DNA from: Bacteroidaceae bacterium
Lineage (GTDB): Bacteria > Bacteroidota > Bacteroidia > Bacteroidales > Bacteroidaceae
Assembly (NCBI GenBank): GCA_024398475.1
Contig: JAKSJB010000016.1
Location: 1-48,886 of the forward strand
Direction: 5' to 3'
Length of the DNA stretch: 48,886 nucleotides
Numbering within the stretch: the first letter of the stretch is position 1; the number at the start of each line of letters is the position of its first letter. The notes under the pieces are model-generated. The model saw nothing but the letters and a program-made list of their open reading frames with translations, did no database searches and was not told where the DNA came from. The translations under genes were made by a program, and so were the position numbers. Of this stretch, positions 36,743 through 45,881 are shown one piece after another.

Positions 36743-39700
36743 ATCTACAATAGTAGAAATTAATCTAGTCTTATTGACCCACATTAACCACAACCAACAA
36801 TGTACAGATCTACAATAGTAGAAATTAATCTAGACTTATTGACCTCTCCAGGAGCATATCAGCCTTGTGATCTACAATAGTAGAAATTAATCTAGTCTTA
36901 TTGACTGAGCAGAGTTAAGGCTTGCCTGAGTACGATCTACAATAGTAGAAATTAATCTAGTCTTATTGACCAATTAAAAAACCCCCTCGGAAAACCAATA
37001 TCTACAATAGTAGAAATTAATCTAGTCTTATTGACCCAAACGGTTGACAGCACCAACTTCAGCATCTACAATAGTAGAAATTAATCTAGCCTTATTGACT
37101 TAATGAGTGAATAAATAAAATTTGCACCGATCTACAATAGTAGAAATTAATCTAGTCTTATTGACGGTTCTTTTGACAAAGACAAATAGAACTATCTACA
37201 ATAGTAGAAATTAATCTAGTCTTATTGACTCATCTGCAAGGGCGTTCCTGGTTTCGGTATCTACAATAGTAGAAATTAATCTAGTCTTATTGACCGGCAC
37301 GCCCAGACACAACGGCACGCGATCTACAATAGTAGAAATTAATCTAGTCTTATTGACAAAAAAAGTCCGTAAATATTTGGATAGTATCTACAATAGTAGA
37401 AATTAATCTAGTCTTATTGACATACTACAGGCTCTTCTTGGCGAGTAGTTATCTACAATAGTAGAAATTAATCTAGTCTTATTGACCTGCCCACTTTTGG
37501 GAGGTGGTCATCGAATCTACAATAGTAGAAATTAATCTAGTCTTATTGACTTCAAGTTTCTTATAAATATCGAGAATGCCATCTACAATAGTAGAAATTA
37601 ATCTAGTCTTATTGACGATTCATCAGCCATAGTCCAGTTGATATTATCTACAATAGTAGAAATTAATCTAGTCTTATTGACTTAGTAATGGCTTGAACAC
37701 CGAGATTGTATCTACAATAGTAGAAATTAATCTAGTCTTATTGACAATACTGCCCAGGAAAGAATGGAAGATGCATCTACAATAGTAGAAATTAATCTAG
37801 TCTTATTGACAAAGCAAGCGAGCGAAAACGGCAATATTGCATCTACAATAGTAGAAATTAATCTAGTCTTATTGACTCCAAATGACGGCACAGAGGATGT
37901 GAGTATCTACAATAGTAGAAATTAATCTAGTCTTATTGACAGAAAGGAGCGAACGGAATGATTAACGCATATCTACAATAGTAGAAATTAATCTAGTCTT
38001 ATTGACTTAGTTTACCTTGGGATAAAGATACAGGAGACATCTACAATAGTAGAAATTAATCTAGTCTTATTGACCTTTGTTCCGTTTGTAGAATCGGACT
38101 AATCTACAATAGTAGAAATTAATCTAGTCTTATTGACTTCCGGATTTCCATGTCTCCGAAATTTTCAATCTACAATAGTAGAAATTAATCTAGTCTTATT
38201 GACTTGCACGTAATCAGATTATAGGTAATTCCATCTACAATAGTAGAAATTAATCTAGTCTTATTGACTCTTTTCAAATCCGTAATCATCAACGTAATCT
38301 ACAATAGTAGAAATTAATCTAGTCTTATTGACGAATATTCTTTGCCATAACGGTCAGTGTATCTACAATAGTAGAAATTAATCTAGTCTTATTGACTCAT
38401 TTATTGACGGTACACCAAATGAGATCTACAATAGTAGAAATTAATCTAGTCTTATTGACGAACTTTGGTTGCTGAACCTCAGTAATCTATCTACAATAGT
38501 AGAAATTAATCTAGTCTTATTGACCGTCAATCAGAAAGGTTGACAGAGTTCTAATCTACAATAGTAGAAATTAATCTAGTCTTATTGACAGAAAAATAGT
38601 ACTAACAATTAATAGAACATCTACAATAGTAGAAATTAATCTAGTCTTATTGACCCAATCTCACGACTAAGGCGGTAGTAACTATCTACAATAGTAGAAA
38701 TTAATCTAGTCTTATTGACGACTTACGAAATCTCCACAGACAGTTATCATCTACAATAGTAGAAATTAATCTAGTCTTATTGACTCCTAATTGAGTGCGA
38801 ACAGCATTAAGGAATCTACAATAGTAGAAATTAATCTAGTCTTATTGACCGTCAAAGGCAGAGGATATAGTAGATACATCTACAATAGTAGAAATTAATC
38901 TAGTCTTATTGACGTGGAGTTCGGTAGGTGGTACTGGTCTATCTACAATAGTAGAAATTAATCTAGTCTTATTGACGTTTTAGGGGATAGTTTCTTTGTT
39001 TCCATACTATCTACAATAGTAGAAATTAATCTAGTCTTATTGACCTGAATTTCGTCTACATTGTCAGCATTTTATCTACAATAGTAGAAATTAATCTAGT
39101 CTTATTGACTTTTGATAGCCGTGATTATACTTTATTTATATCTACAATAGTAGAAATTAATCTAGTCTTATTGACTTTCCTTATTTCAAAAACTTTTTTG
39201 GTAATCTACAATAGTAGAAATTAATCTAGTCTTATTGACCATTTTTACTAATTTTGCATTGTTATTATATCTACAATAGTAGAAATTAATCTAGTCTTAT
39301 TGACCTCATAGGGTGGTTCTTTTGACAAACTATCTACAATAGTAGAAATTAATCTAGTCTTATTGACTAATCTGGCGCACCCTCTCGCGGGAAAGATCTA
39401 CAATAGTAGAAATTAATCTAGTCTTATTGACTCTGAGAACCTGACCACAAACATATTCTTTATCTACAATAGTAGAAATTAATCTAGTCTTATTGACATA
39501 AGATTTTGCAACTGTACTTGATTGTTATCTACAATAGTAGAAATTAATCTAGTCTTATTGACTATGGTACTGATGGCTTTAACTTTGAAAATCTACAATA
39601 GTAGAAATTAATCTAGTCTTATTGACTTTTAGTTTAATTGTTAATGCTGTCTATAATCTACAATAGTAGAAATTAATCTAGTCTTATTGACCTCGACGGG

Positions 39701-39953
39701 CTGGAACCGAACCTGAAACTCATCTACAATAGTAGAAATTAATCTAGTCTTATTGACGATAGACAGTCCTGTTGTTGCGCGTATAATCTACAATAGTAGA
39801 AATTAATCTAGTCTTATTGACTTGCCGACGATGCCCTTAACAGGTCTATGCTATCTACAATAGTAGAAATTAATCTAGTCTTATTGACTTTTTTTCATAA
39901 TTTAATATTTAGTAATTATCTACAATAGTAGAAATTAATCTAGTCTTATTGAC
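36743..39953 (-). CRISPR. Type V-A (Cas12a) CRISPR array: 50 repeats, 49 spacers
   Basis: I counted 50 copies of a 36-bp repeat and 49 spacers of 26-32 bases, mostly 28-30. In the transcribed (minus) direction the repeat begins GTCAATAAGACTAG and ends AATTTCTACTATTGTAGAT. The end is the canonical Cas12a crRNA handle, with stem UCUAC/GUAGA and loop UAUU. The leader is at the high-coordinate end, next to cas2. Only two variant repeats were noticed: one with TAGACTT at 36808 and one with TAGCCTT at 37064 in plus-strand reading. Both are at the far end, as expected for the oldest part. The newest spacer is 39889-39917. The array is unusually long for a Cas12a locus and looks active. Confidence 0.98.
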
Positions 39954-40126
39954 TTTACTTTTGCAAAGTTACAAATAATTATTTATATATCAAAGGGTTA
40001 TATGCGAATATTAATAAATAAGTATTGTGGGGTAATATCAAATAATACTTTGGAATTGTAGGTAACTTCCTGATTATTAGTCAATAAATCGTCTGGGGCT
40101 AAAATGTATAGACGGTGGTTTGCAAA
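39954..40126 (-). promoter_or_regulatory. CRISPR leader with array promoter
   Basis: This AT-rich 173-base segment lies between cas2 and the first repeat. On the minus strand TTTG (39991-39994), exactly 19 bases, and TAACTTTGC (39963-39971) make a perfect Bacteroidota promoter. Only nine bases separate it from the first repeat, so the pre-crRNA should begin within a few bases of the repeat. An inverted repeat AAGTATT/AATACTT (40020-40026, 40044-40050) lies further upstream and may be a leader signal for integration. That role is a guess. Confidence 0.85.
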
Positions 40127-40399
40127 TCAGAAATATACAATGTCGGTATCACGATGAATAGCATTACCGTATTTCTTTAGTTTGACAGTAGATACGTCGA
40201 AAATAATAACGCTGTCGCCTCCATCGAATTGTTTTGCAAACATATCATCTATCATAATACGCAAATTATTCAGTACTCGGTCTGTGTTATTTACTTCATA
40301 GACTGAATATTGAAGACGTACTGCCCCATTCTTTGTTAACATTTTGGAAAAACTTGTACGTAGTTTATCATCTTTTATGTCATAACTTATTAATAACAT
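40127..40399 (-). CDS. cas2: CRISPR-associated endonuclease Cas2
   Basis: Cas2 is the small ferredoxin-fold subunit that holds two Cas1 dimers together during spacer integration. The 90 residues start MLLISYDIKDDK, with the conserved aspartate D7 at the end of the first strand, and continue with a second strand AVRLQYSVYEV. It is the last gene of the cas operon and lies two bases after cas1. The array leader begins directly after its stop, so cas read-through into the array is possible. Confidence 0.97.
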   Translation of the reverse strand: MLLISYDIKDDKLRTSFSKMLTKNGAVRLQYSVYEVNNTDRVLNNLRIMIDDMFAKQFDGGDSVIIFDVSTVKLKKYGNAIHRDTDIVYF

Positions 40400-40401
40400 A
40401 T

Positions 40402-41382
40402 TTATATATTAAACATAGGATATTGAGTTACGGACTTTCTTCCCATAAAGCATCGGTAATATGATTGGACATACTTGAATATTTCTGTTTTATATGGAAT
40501 CAACGCATCAAAAAATATATGGCAATAATCACCATTCTTCTCATATTTTAAACGATATTCGCCTTTCTGAATCTGAAAATCTTTTTCAGAGAATTGTTTT
40601 CTGTTCCATGCAGTACGTATGGTTTTGTCTATTATAGGTCTGAAAGGCTCAATAATGTCGCAAACCAATGACTTGCGTTTATACCACATGCGATGATATA
40701 CTCCGACATATAAATCAAATCCAAACATTCGAAGGTAGCATTCAATGAAATTAAATAACATTGTATATCCAATATCTAAGGTGGCATTAATTGCATCGCA
40801 CTTTGTGCGAGGTCGCCGTTGGTGCCAGTCAAAATCCTGATAGAATGCTTTGAAAAAAGACTTTGCTGCTGTTCCTTCAATTCCCATCAATGAATCATAG
40901 TCACAGATGTCAGGTAACGTGTTTAGACAACTTATCAAAGTAGAACTGGATTGTTCGGTCAATTCATCCTTCCGCCTTGTGTCTTTCAGAGCCTTCAGTT
41001 GATTATGTATTTTGTTTGTAACGATTATTTTGGCAACAGAAATATCTTCTTTACGAAACTCATATTGACGTTGGTGTAGCAGAAAATTTGCATCGGCAGA
41101 ATTCGCCCAATAAAATACCGGTCGTAAAGTCGGTTTCATCACGATTAAAGCAACACCGAATTTCTGACATTTCTCAATCAAAGGGGTAGTGATTCGTATA
41201 TGTCCGATGACGAATAATGCCAATATCTTTTGGAAAGGCAGTTTTGTCAGCGTCTTTGTCTTGTCGCTGTTTTCAATCTGCTCTTCCAAAAGAAGTTCAC
41301 CGTTACTGACACGTAGGCTACGCTCGTGTATGCAGTTGATTACAAATATAGTCCTGTATTCAATATCTTTATGTGTAAACAT
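40402..41382 (-). CDS. cas1: CRISPR-associated endonuclease Cas1
   Basis: Cas1 is the integrase of spacer acquisition. From the ATG at 41382 the protein has 326 residues, beginning MFTHKDIEYRTIFVIN, which matches the type V-A Cas1 start. Likely metal ligands are E169 in GIEGTAAKSFF, H230 in VYHRMWYKR, and D242/E245 in CDIIEPFRP. A longer start at 41403 would add seven residues and deepen the overlap with cas4, so I prefer the shorter form. The overlap with cas4 is 14 bases, which suggests coupled translation. All expected catalytic residues are present. Confidence 0.96.
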   Translation of the reverse strand: MFTHKDIEYRTIFVINCIHERSLRVSNGELLLEEQIENSDKTKTLTKLPFQKILALFVIGHIRITTPLIEKCQKFGVALIVMKPTLRPVFYWANSADANFLLHQRQYEFRKEDISVAKIIVTNKIHNQLKALKDTRRKDELTEQSSSTLISCLNTLPDICDYDSLMGIEGTAAKSFFKAFYQDFDWHQRRPRTKCDAINATLDIGYTMLFNFIECYLRMFGFDLYVGVYHRMWYKRKSLVCDIIEPFRPIIDKTIRTAWNRKQFSEKDFQIQKGEYRLKYEKNGDYCHIFFDALIPYKTEIFKYVQSYYRCFMGRKSVTQYPMFNI

Positions 41383-41938
41383 TATCTTCGTTAGTCTTGT
41401 CACACAGATTGCAATATATGCAATGAATGCACTTGTTGGGATTTATTGAGAATATCGTTGTAGCAGGATCAAATGTGCGAAAATGTTCAAGAAATCGAGA
41501 AAAACCTATTAAATCTTCTTCTGTAGGCATTTGGACTGGAATGCTCTTATTTGTAGACGTTTCATAAAATGCGAGTGATTCCACTTCATATCCCATTTCG
41601 GTCAAACAGAGCATCTGTGCCCATAACTGATAAATCTGTCCCTGATATATTTGTTTTAATTGATATTTTCTTTCAATCAATATCTTTTCTTTCTGTTTAT
41701 ACATATCAATTTTGCCCATCAATCCATATTTTTCAGAATAGACAGGAAGGGAAAGAATTATATTTGAACGATTGCTTGCTGTTTTGTGATCAATGGTGCC
41801 GTGAGCAACTTTGCCCTGAGTTTGTGGAGTAGCATGGTACATCATTTCATCCGACTCCATATACACATTATGTAAATATATGGAGTACGGACAAAAGATG
41901 AAATCGTTAAGAGTTGAGATTGAAATATAATCAGTCAT
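41369..41938 (-). CDS. cas4: CRISPR-associated exonuclease Cas4
   Basis: Cas4 trims prespacers and selects those with the right PAM. The 189 residues show a RecB-like nuclease core with D78 in GKIDMY and E89/K91 in IERKY. The iron-sulfur cysteines are C16 near the N-terminus and the C-terminal cluster C170, C173, C176 and C179. The length and layout match the Cas4 of type V-A loci. It overlaps the end of cas12a by eight bases and the start of cas1 by 14, so the three proteins are probably made in step. Confidence 0.96.
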   Translation of the reverse strand: MTDYISISTLNDFIFCPYSIYLHNVYMESDEMMYHATPQTQGKVAHGTIDHKTASNRSNIILSLPVYSEKYGLMGKIDMYKQKEKILIERKYQLKQIYQGQIYQLWAQMLCLTEMGYEVESLAFYETSTNKSIPVQMPTEEDLIGFSRFLEHFRTFDPATTIFSINPNKCIHCIYCNLCDKTNEDNVYT

Positions 41939-44900
41939 TTAGATATGGCTTCTGTTGTGCATATTGCAACCACTCTTTATTGGTGATTGCAAGATTCAGT
42001 TTGTCTCCATCTTGGCTTCCCTTAATCTTGTCAATTACCCACAATCCTTTACGTGCGATATTATATGCACCATTTGCATCTGCGTCTTTTGGTAAGGTCT
42101 CGATACCGTTCCTGCTATCATAGAAGTTACCATTTTCATCGGCAACTGGTGAAATCAAATAATCAACATCCGTACCAGTTATGCTATTTCTCATTTGAAG
42201 AAGAAGTTTGTATAAATGTATCAATCCCAATTTGCTAAGAACTTCTTTCTCTTCGGAGTCTCCGTAGAAAAATTTTCTATCATTACGTTCGCAAATCTGT
42301 TGTTGCAAATTATTAAATATATTTATGTTGTTTTTGTTAAAGAAATACATAAAACGATCTGTGAGGTTAAAGTTTTTGGTGTTTTTCCACTCCGAATTAT
42401 TGTTTGTGTCCCTATAATTCAAGTTTCTTTCACCTTGAGTGCATAATGTCCATTCGGTGCGAGTTCCATCAGCCTTATTTGTAAAATTAGAGTAATCAAA
42501 AGAGAATTCAAAATAGTCTTTATTTTTATTATACGATATTGACTTGAATTTCTTGAAGAAATCCTGTGCATCCTTTATTGTGTCTAAGTTTAGATTGAAC
42601 AGATTCACAAAACCAGTGACGGGATCTAGCTTACTTGTATTCCATGCAGGAATGTAAAATATCACTCCGTTCTGACCATTTGTGCTCATATTGTTTTTGT
42701 ATGGGTAGGTCAACTGGAGTGGATGGTTTACTCCACCGAGTTCTTCGGCTTCTTTTGATTTGTCGACATAGAAGCATAACTTTTCAATCAAGGCTTTCTC
42801 AAATTGCTGGTATACTTGTTTCTCTATACATTGGCGTTCGCGTATAAATCCACCATTCAAGTTCTCAAGAACAACGATTGCGTCATGTTCAATAATCATC
42901 GTTGCCAATTTATGAACAACTTGGCTCAAATATCCTTGCTTTAGGTTTTTGATATCATCAAGGCGTTTCCAGTTTTTGCGGTTTTTATCTCGTTCTTTCA
43001 TTCTGTCGGCTAAGAGTTGCTGATAGTCTGTGGTATTCTTGCTGTTGCTAATGATGTTAAGTGATTCCTGATATTTGAGGTTGCCCTTCATATCAACCAT
43101 CGTAATATACAACAAGTTGCGTTCTCCGCGGTCGATACCGATAATGTGCCTTATGTCCCCGTTCCTGATAGCATTAAGTACTTGGGTATTAATGCCGTTT
43201 TCGTCTGGGTTGCCCTTGGAATAGTTTACCTTGATAGAAAGGTGTAGTTTGAACGCATCTCGTGTATATCGATCGTCCTTCTGGATGTCGTAGTCAAACG
43301 TACTGGTAGGCTTATTCTTGATAGTGAACTTGTTTTTATTCTTTATTGGAATATTTTTTGGATGGGTAGGTGTGTTCTTGCGAAGTCCTTCCGTCTTCCT
43401 CCGATAATAAATTGTACCTGTACCTATGTCGTAAACGGAGTGTCCGCCTTCCATTAAGGACTTAAAGTACATGGTGTGAAGGTTGTCTGTTCCGCGTGAT
43501 TTCCGCTGGTGGGCGTTGTCTGCATACGACAGGTCCTTGTTGGTTATCTTGAACAGATACAATCGCTTGTTATCACGTGCCAATGCTTGGTCCATTTCTG
43601 TTTGTGACACGTTGAAATATTGATATGCCTTGTCGGACTTGCAACAATTATCGACGATATCCATGATTGATTCAATGGATTGGTAGCATTTGTCAGCATT
43701 CTTCTGTAGAGATGTTATTGCCACAGACTTCATGGTTGTCTGGATGTTTGAGATTATAGTTTTCTCAATTGTTAAGAATCTACTGTCTTTTCTTAATGCA
43801 TTATAGCAGTCAGGGTCTTTGCTGCCAATTAAGGTCAGGAATTTGCTCGGTGTAGATGTCTTCCTAATGGAAATATCCTTGTTGCTTTCGTATATTACCG
43901 CAGTCTTGATTTTTTCATTTCCATTATTACGAACATACTTTTCCAGGTAACCGCATACTGTGTTTTTATCTACTATGAAAGCATGACCGACAGCGGTGGA
44001 ATAACAGCCTCCAAAGAATGTCTGAGCCTTTAGTTGGTAGTAGTCTAGCCTTTCATATTCCGACTTGTCATCTTCATCCACAACATTAAAAGAGCGGAAT
44101 AAGTGGGTGTCGGAAGATACTCCAAGGTAATAGTCGTATTCGTCAATTTTGTTCTTCTTGCGGAACAGATAGCCCCCATATTGGGTTCCGTTGTCTGAAT
44201 TAGTTTTACTGTCAGTCCATCCATTAAGTAATTTGCTGTTGTTGTCAAAAAACAATTGGAATTTATCGTCCTTATACGGCTTCCTTGTCAGTCTGTTTCT
44301 GACCATGTTGTATAGCGGCGTAACCTTATTCAGTTTCTCCATTATGTTTTCGAACTTATTGTAGAATTCTCCATTCATCGATGGCAAATTCTCCGATACG
44401 GCTAATGGGGCCACAAACCGTTGTATGGTTTTGTAGGCATCGAGTAGGTCCTTGATTGTTGCGATATAATCTTCGTTGTTGATGATTTCAATATTCTCAT
44501 CGACTGCCTTAGCCAACAAAGTTGATGATGCTAGATGTTTCTTTTTTAATTCGTCAAATATATTTGAGTTTTCTCCATCTTCTTTCTGCAAAAGTGTATT
44601 AATGAAATATCCAGTAATGTCAGAACCGATGCATTCATTAATGTATGAGATGCTAAAGGCTGGTATCTTCTTTAGGTAATCCTTGCAACGGGTTTCATAT
44701 TTTTCATCAGTTTCTCTGTTCTTTTTGGCATTTTCTTCTTTCCACTTTTTCTGGATAGACATACCTATTACGGAATAACCCCCAAACAACCTTTGGGAAA
44801 TAATGGCTAAATCATCATTGTTTATAAAGATTCCGTCCAAATCATAGTTTTTTATGTCTTGTAGCAAAAAATTTAATTCATCAACTTTATCAGAAGAGTA

Positions 44901-45854
44901 TGTGCAAAACAAATCTATGGCTTTGAGCATTTCAGCATCCGACTTATATTCATTTGGCAACCAACTGAGTCTTACTCTATCGGAAAGAATCTGCTTATAC
45001 AAAGGTTTAAACAACGGCAGGCGTTCTGTCTTGGGCCTATTCTTGTTGTATAGGTTGATGTATTGGTTCAACCCTTTGAGTTGGACGCTTTCGCCTTCTA
45101 TTACACGACCTCCGATTACATCGTTGTAGACTTTGATGTCTTCTTGGCGGACGCAGTTTACATAATTCTTAATGTCAAACAACTCATAGAGATTTGCAAC
45201 ATTTAGACAATCTTCAAAAGCCGAGTATACTTCGTCTAAATGGATGCTTTCAGAACTTTCACAAAACTTGTTGAATATTTTTATGTTATCCATGAATCTT
45301 GCCAAATTCTGATTTACAACTCTGTATGCTATGGCAGTAGTTTGTTCTTTTGCCACATACATGTTTTTCCTGTTATCAAAATAATTGTCAAAGTAGCCGA
45401 CAAAACCATCAAACTGGTTTAATAGTTCTGAGACATCTTTGCTATTGTTTGTAAAATTACGCAGTTTTTGAATTACATCTTTGTTGAATAATTTTTTGTA
45501 TTCACCGTCTTGTGTAAAAAGTTCGGAGATGATATCTCGCAATTTTGTTTGGAGATTATTAAGTTCGTCTTCCTTCCCACTAATGCCATAACATTCATAG
45601 ATATGCTCTATCAGTTCGCATATTCTACAATCCGTGTCTTTGTCGGTTTGTGGCAACTGACTCAGAATATGGTCGATGAATGACTTGTGGAGTTCATTCA
45701 TCAAATCTTTCATTTGTGATGCCAACGCATTTCTTTCCTCATCCCTTTTGATGAGTTCTTTTGCAATATTGCTGACGTCGGTAATAGGTTTCAGCTCAAA
45801 CTGTAAGGTCTTGCTTAATGAATACAATCCTGTTAAATCATTAAATGTTTTCAT
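41931..45854 (-). CDS. cas12a: CRISPR-associated effector nuclease Cas12a (Cpf1)
   Basis: Cas12a matures its own crRNA and makes staggered double-strand cuts at targets next to a T-rich PAM. The 1307 residues start MKTFNDLTGLYSLSKTLQFE, the usual WED-I entry. The split RuvC site is intact: D908 in GIDRGERN, E997 in VVLENLNGGF, and the DADANGAYNIA motif from 1257. The Nuc-domain arginine is R1222 in LLLQMRNS. Residues matching the pre-crRNA-processing site of FnCas12a include H831 in THPKNI and K859 in DIQKDDRYT. It follows the XRE-ImmA gene by 27 bases and overlaps cas4 by eight. There is no frameshift, so an active effector is expected. The identity to named orthologues cannot be given from here. 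Confidence 0.98.
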   Translation of the reverse strand: MKTFNDLTGLYSLSKTLQFELKPITDVSNIAKELIKRDEERNALASQMKDLMNELHKSFIDHILSQLPQTDKDTDCRICELIEHIYECYGISGKEDELNNLQTKLRDIISELFTQDGEYKKLFNKDVIQKLRNFTNNSKDVSELLNQFDGFVGYFDNYFDNRKNMYVAKEQTTAIAYRVVNQNLARFMDNIKIFNKFCESSESIHLDEVYSAFEDCLNVANLYELFDIKNYVNCVRQEDIKVYNDVIGGRVIEGESVQLKGLNQYINLYNKNRPKTERLPLFKPLYKQILSDRVRLSWLPNEYKSDAEMLKAIDLFCTYSSDKVDELNFLLQDIKNYDLDGIFINNDDLAIISQRLFGGYSVIGMSIQKKWKEENAKKNRETDEKYETRCKDYLKKIPAFSISYINECIGSDITGYFINTLLQKEDGENSNIFDELKKKHLASSTLLAKAVDENIEIINNEDYIATIKDLLDAYKTIQRFVAPLAVSENLPSMNGEFYNKFENIMEKLNKVTPLYNMVRNRLTRKPYKDDKFQLFFDNNSKLLNGWTDSKTNSDNGTQYGGYLFRKKNKIDEYDYYLGVSSDTHLFRSFNVVDEDDKSEYERLDYYQLKAQTFFGGCYSTAVGHAFIVDKNTVCGYLEKYVRNNGNEKIKTAVIYESNKDISIRKTSTPSKFLTLIGSKDPDCYNALRKDSRFLTIEKTIISNIQTTMKSVAITSLQKNADKCYQSIESIMDIVDNCCKSDKAYQYFNVSQTEMDQALARDNKRLYLFKITNKDLSYADNAHQRKSRGTDNLHTMYFKSLMEGGHSVYDIGTGTIYYRRKTEGLRKNTPTHPKNIPIKNKNKFTIKNKPTSTFDYDIQKDDRYTRDAFKLHLSIKVNYSKGNPDENGINTQVLNAIRNGDIRHIIGIDRGERNLLYITMVDMKGNLKYQESLNIISNSKNTTDYQQLLADRMKERDKNRKNWKRLDDIKNLKQGYLSQVVHKLATMIIEHDAIVVLENLNGGFIRERQCIEKQVYQQFEKALIEKLCFYVDKSKEAEELGGVNHPLQLTYPYKNNMSTNGQNGVIFYIPAWNTSKLDPVTGFVNLFNLNLDTIKDAQDFFKKFKSISYNKNKDYFEFSFDYSNFTNKADGTRTEWTLCTQGERNLNYRDTNNNSEWKNTKNFNLTDRFMYFFNKNNINIFNNLQQQICERNDRKFFYGDSEEKEVLSKLGLIHLYKLLLQMRNSITGTDVDYLISPVADENGNFYDSRNGIETLPKDADANGAYNIARKGLWVIDKIKGSQDGDKLNLAITNKEWLQYAQQKPYLND

Positions 45855-45881
45855 AATTCTTTAATTTTTATTGTTAATAAT

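Noticed and set aside
36557..36763. Small open frame of 68 codons running into the first CRISPR repeat
   Set aside because: It crosses the terminator hairpin and the array edge, and has no promoter or family resemblance.
40080..40087. GTCAATAA in the leader region, like the first bases of the CRISPR repeat
   Set aside because: Only eight bases match before the similarity ends. It is too short to call a degenerate repeat.
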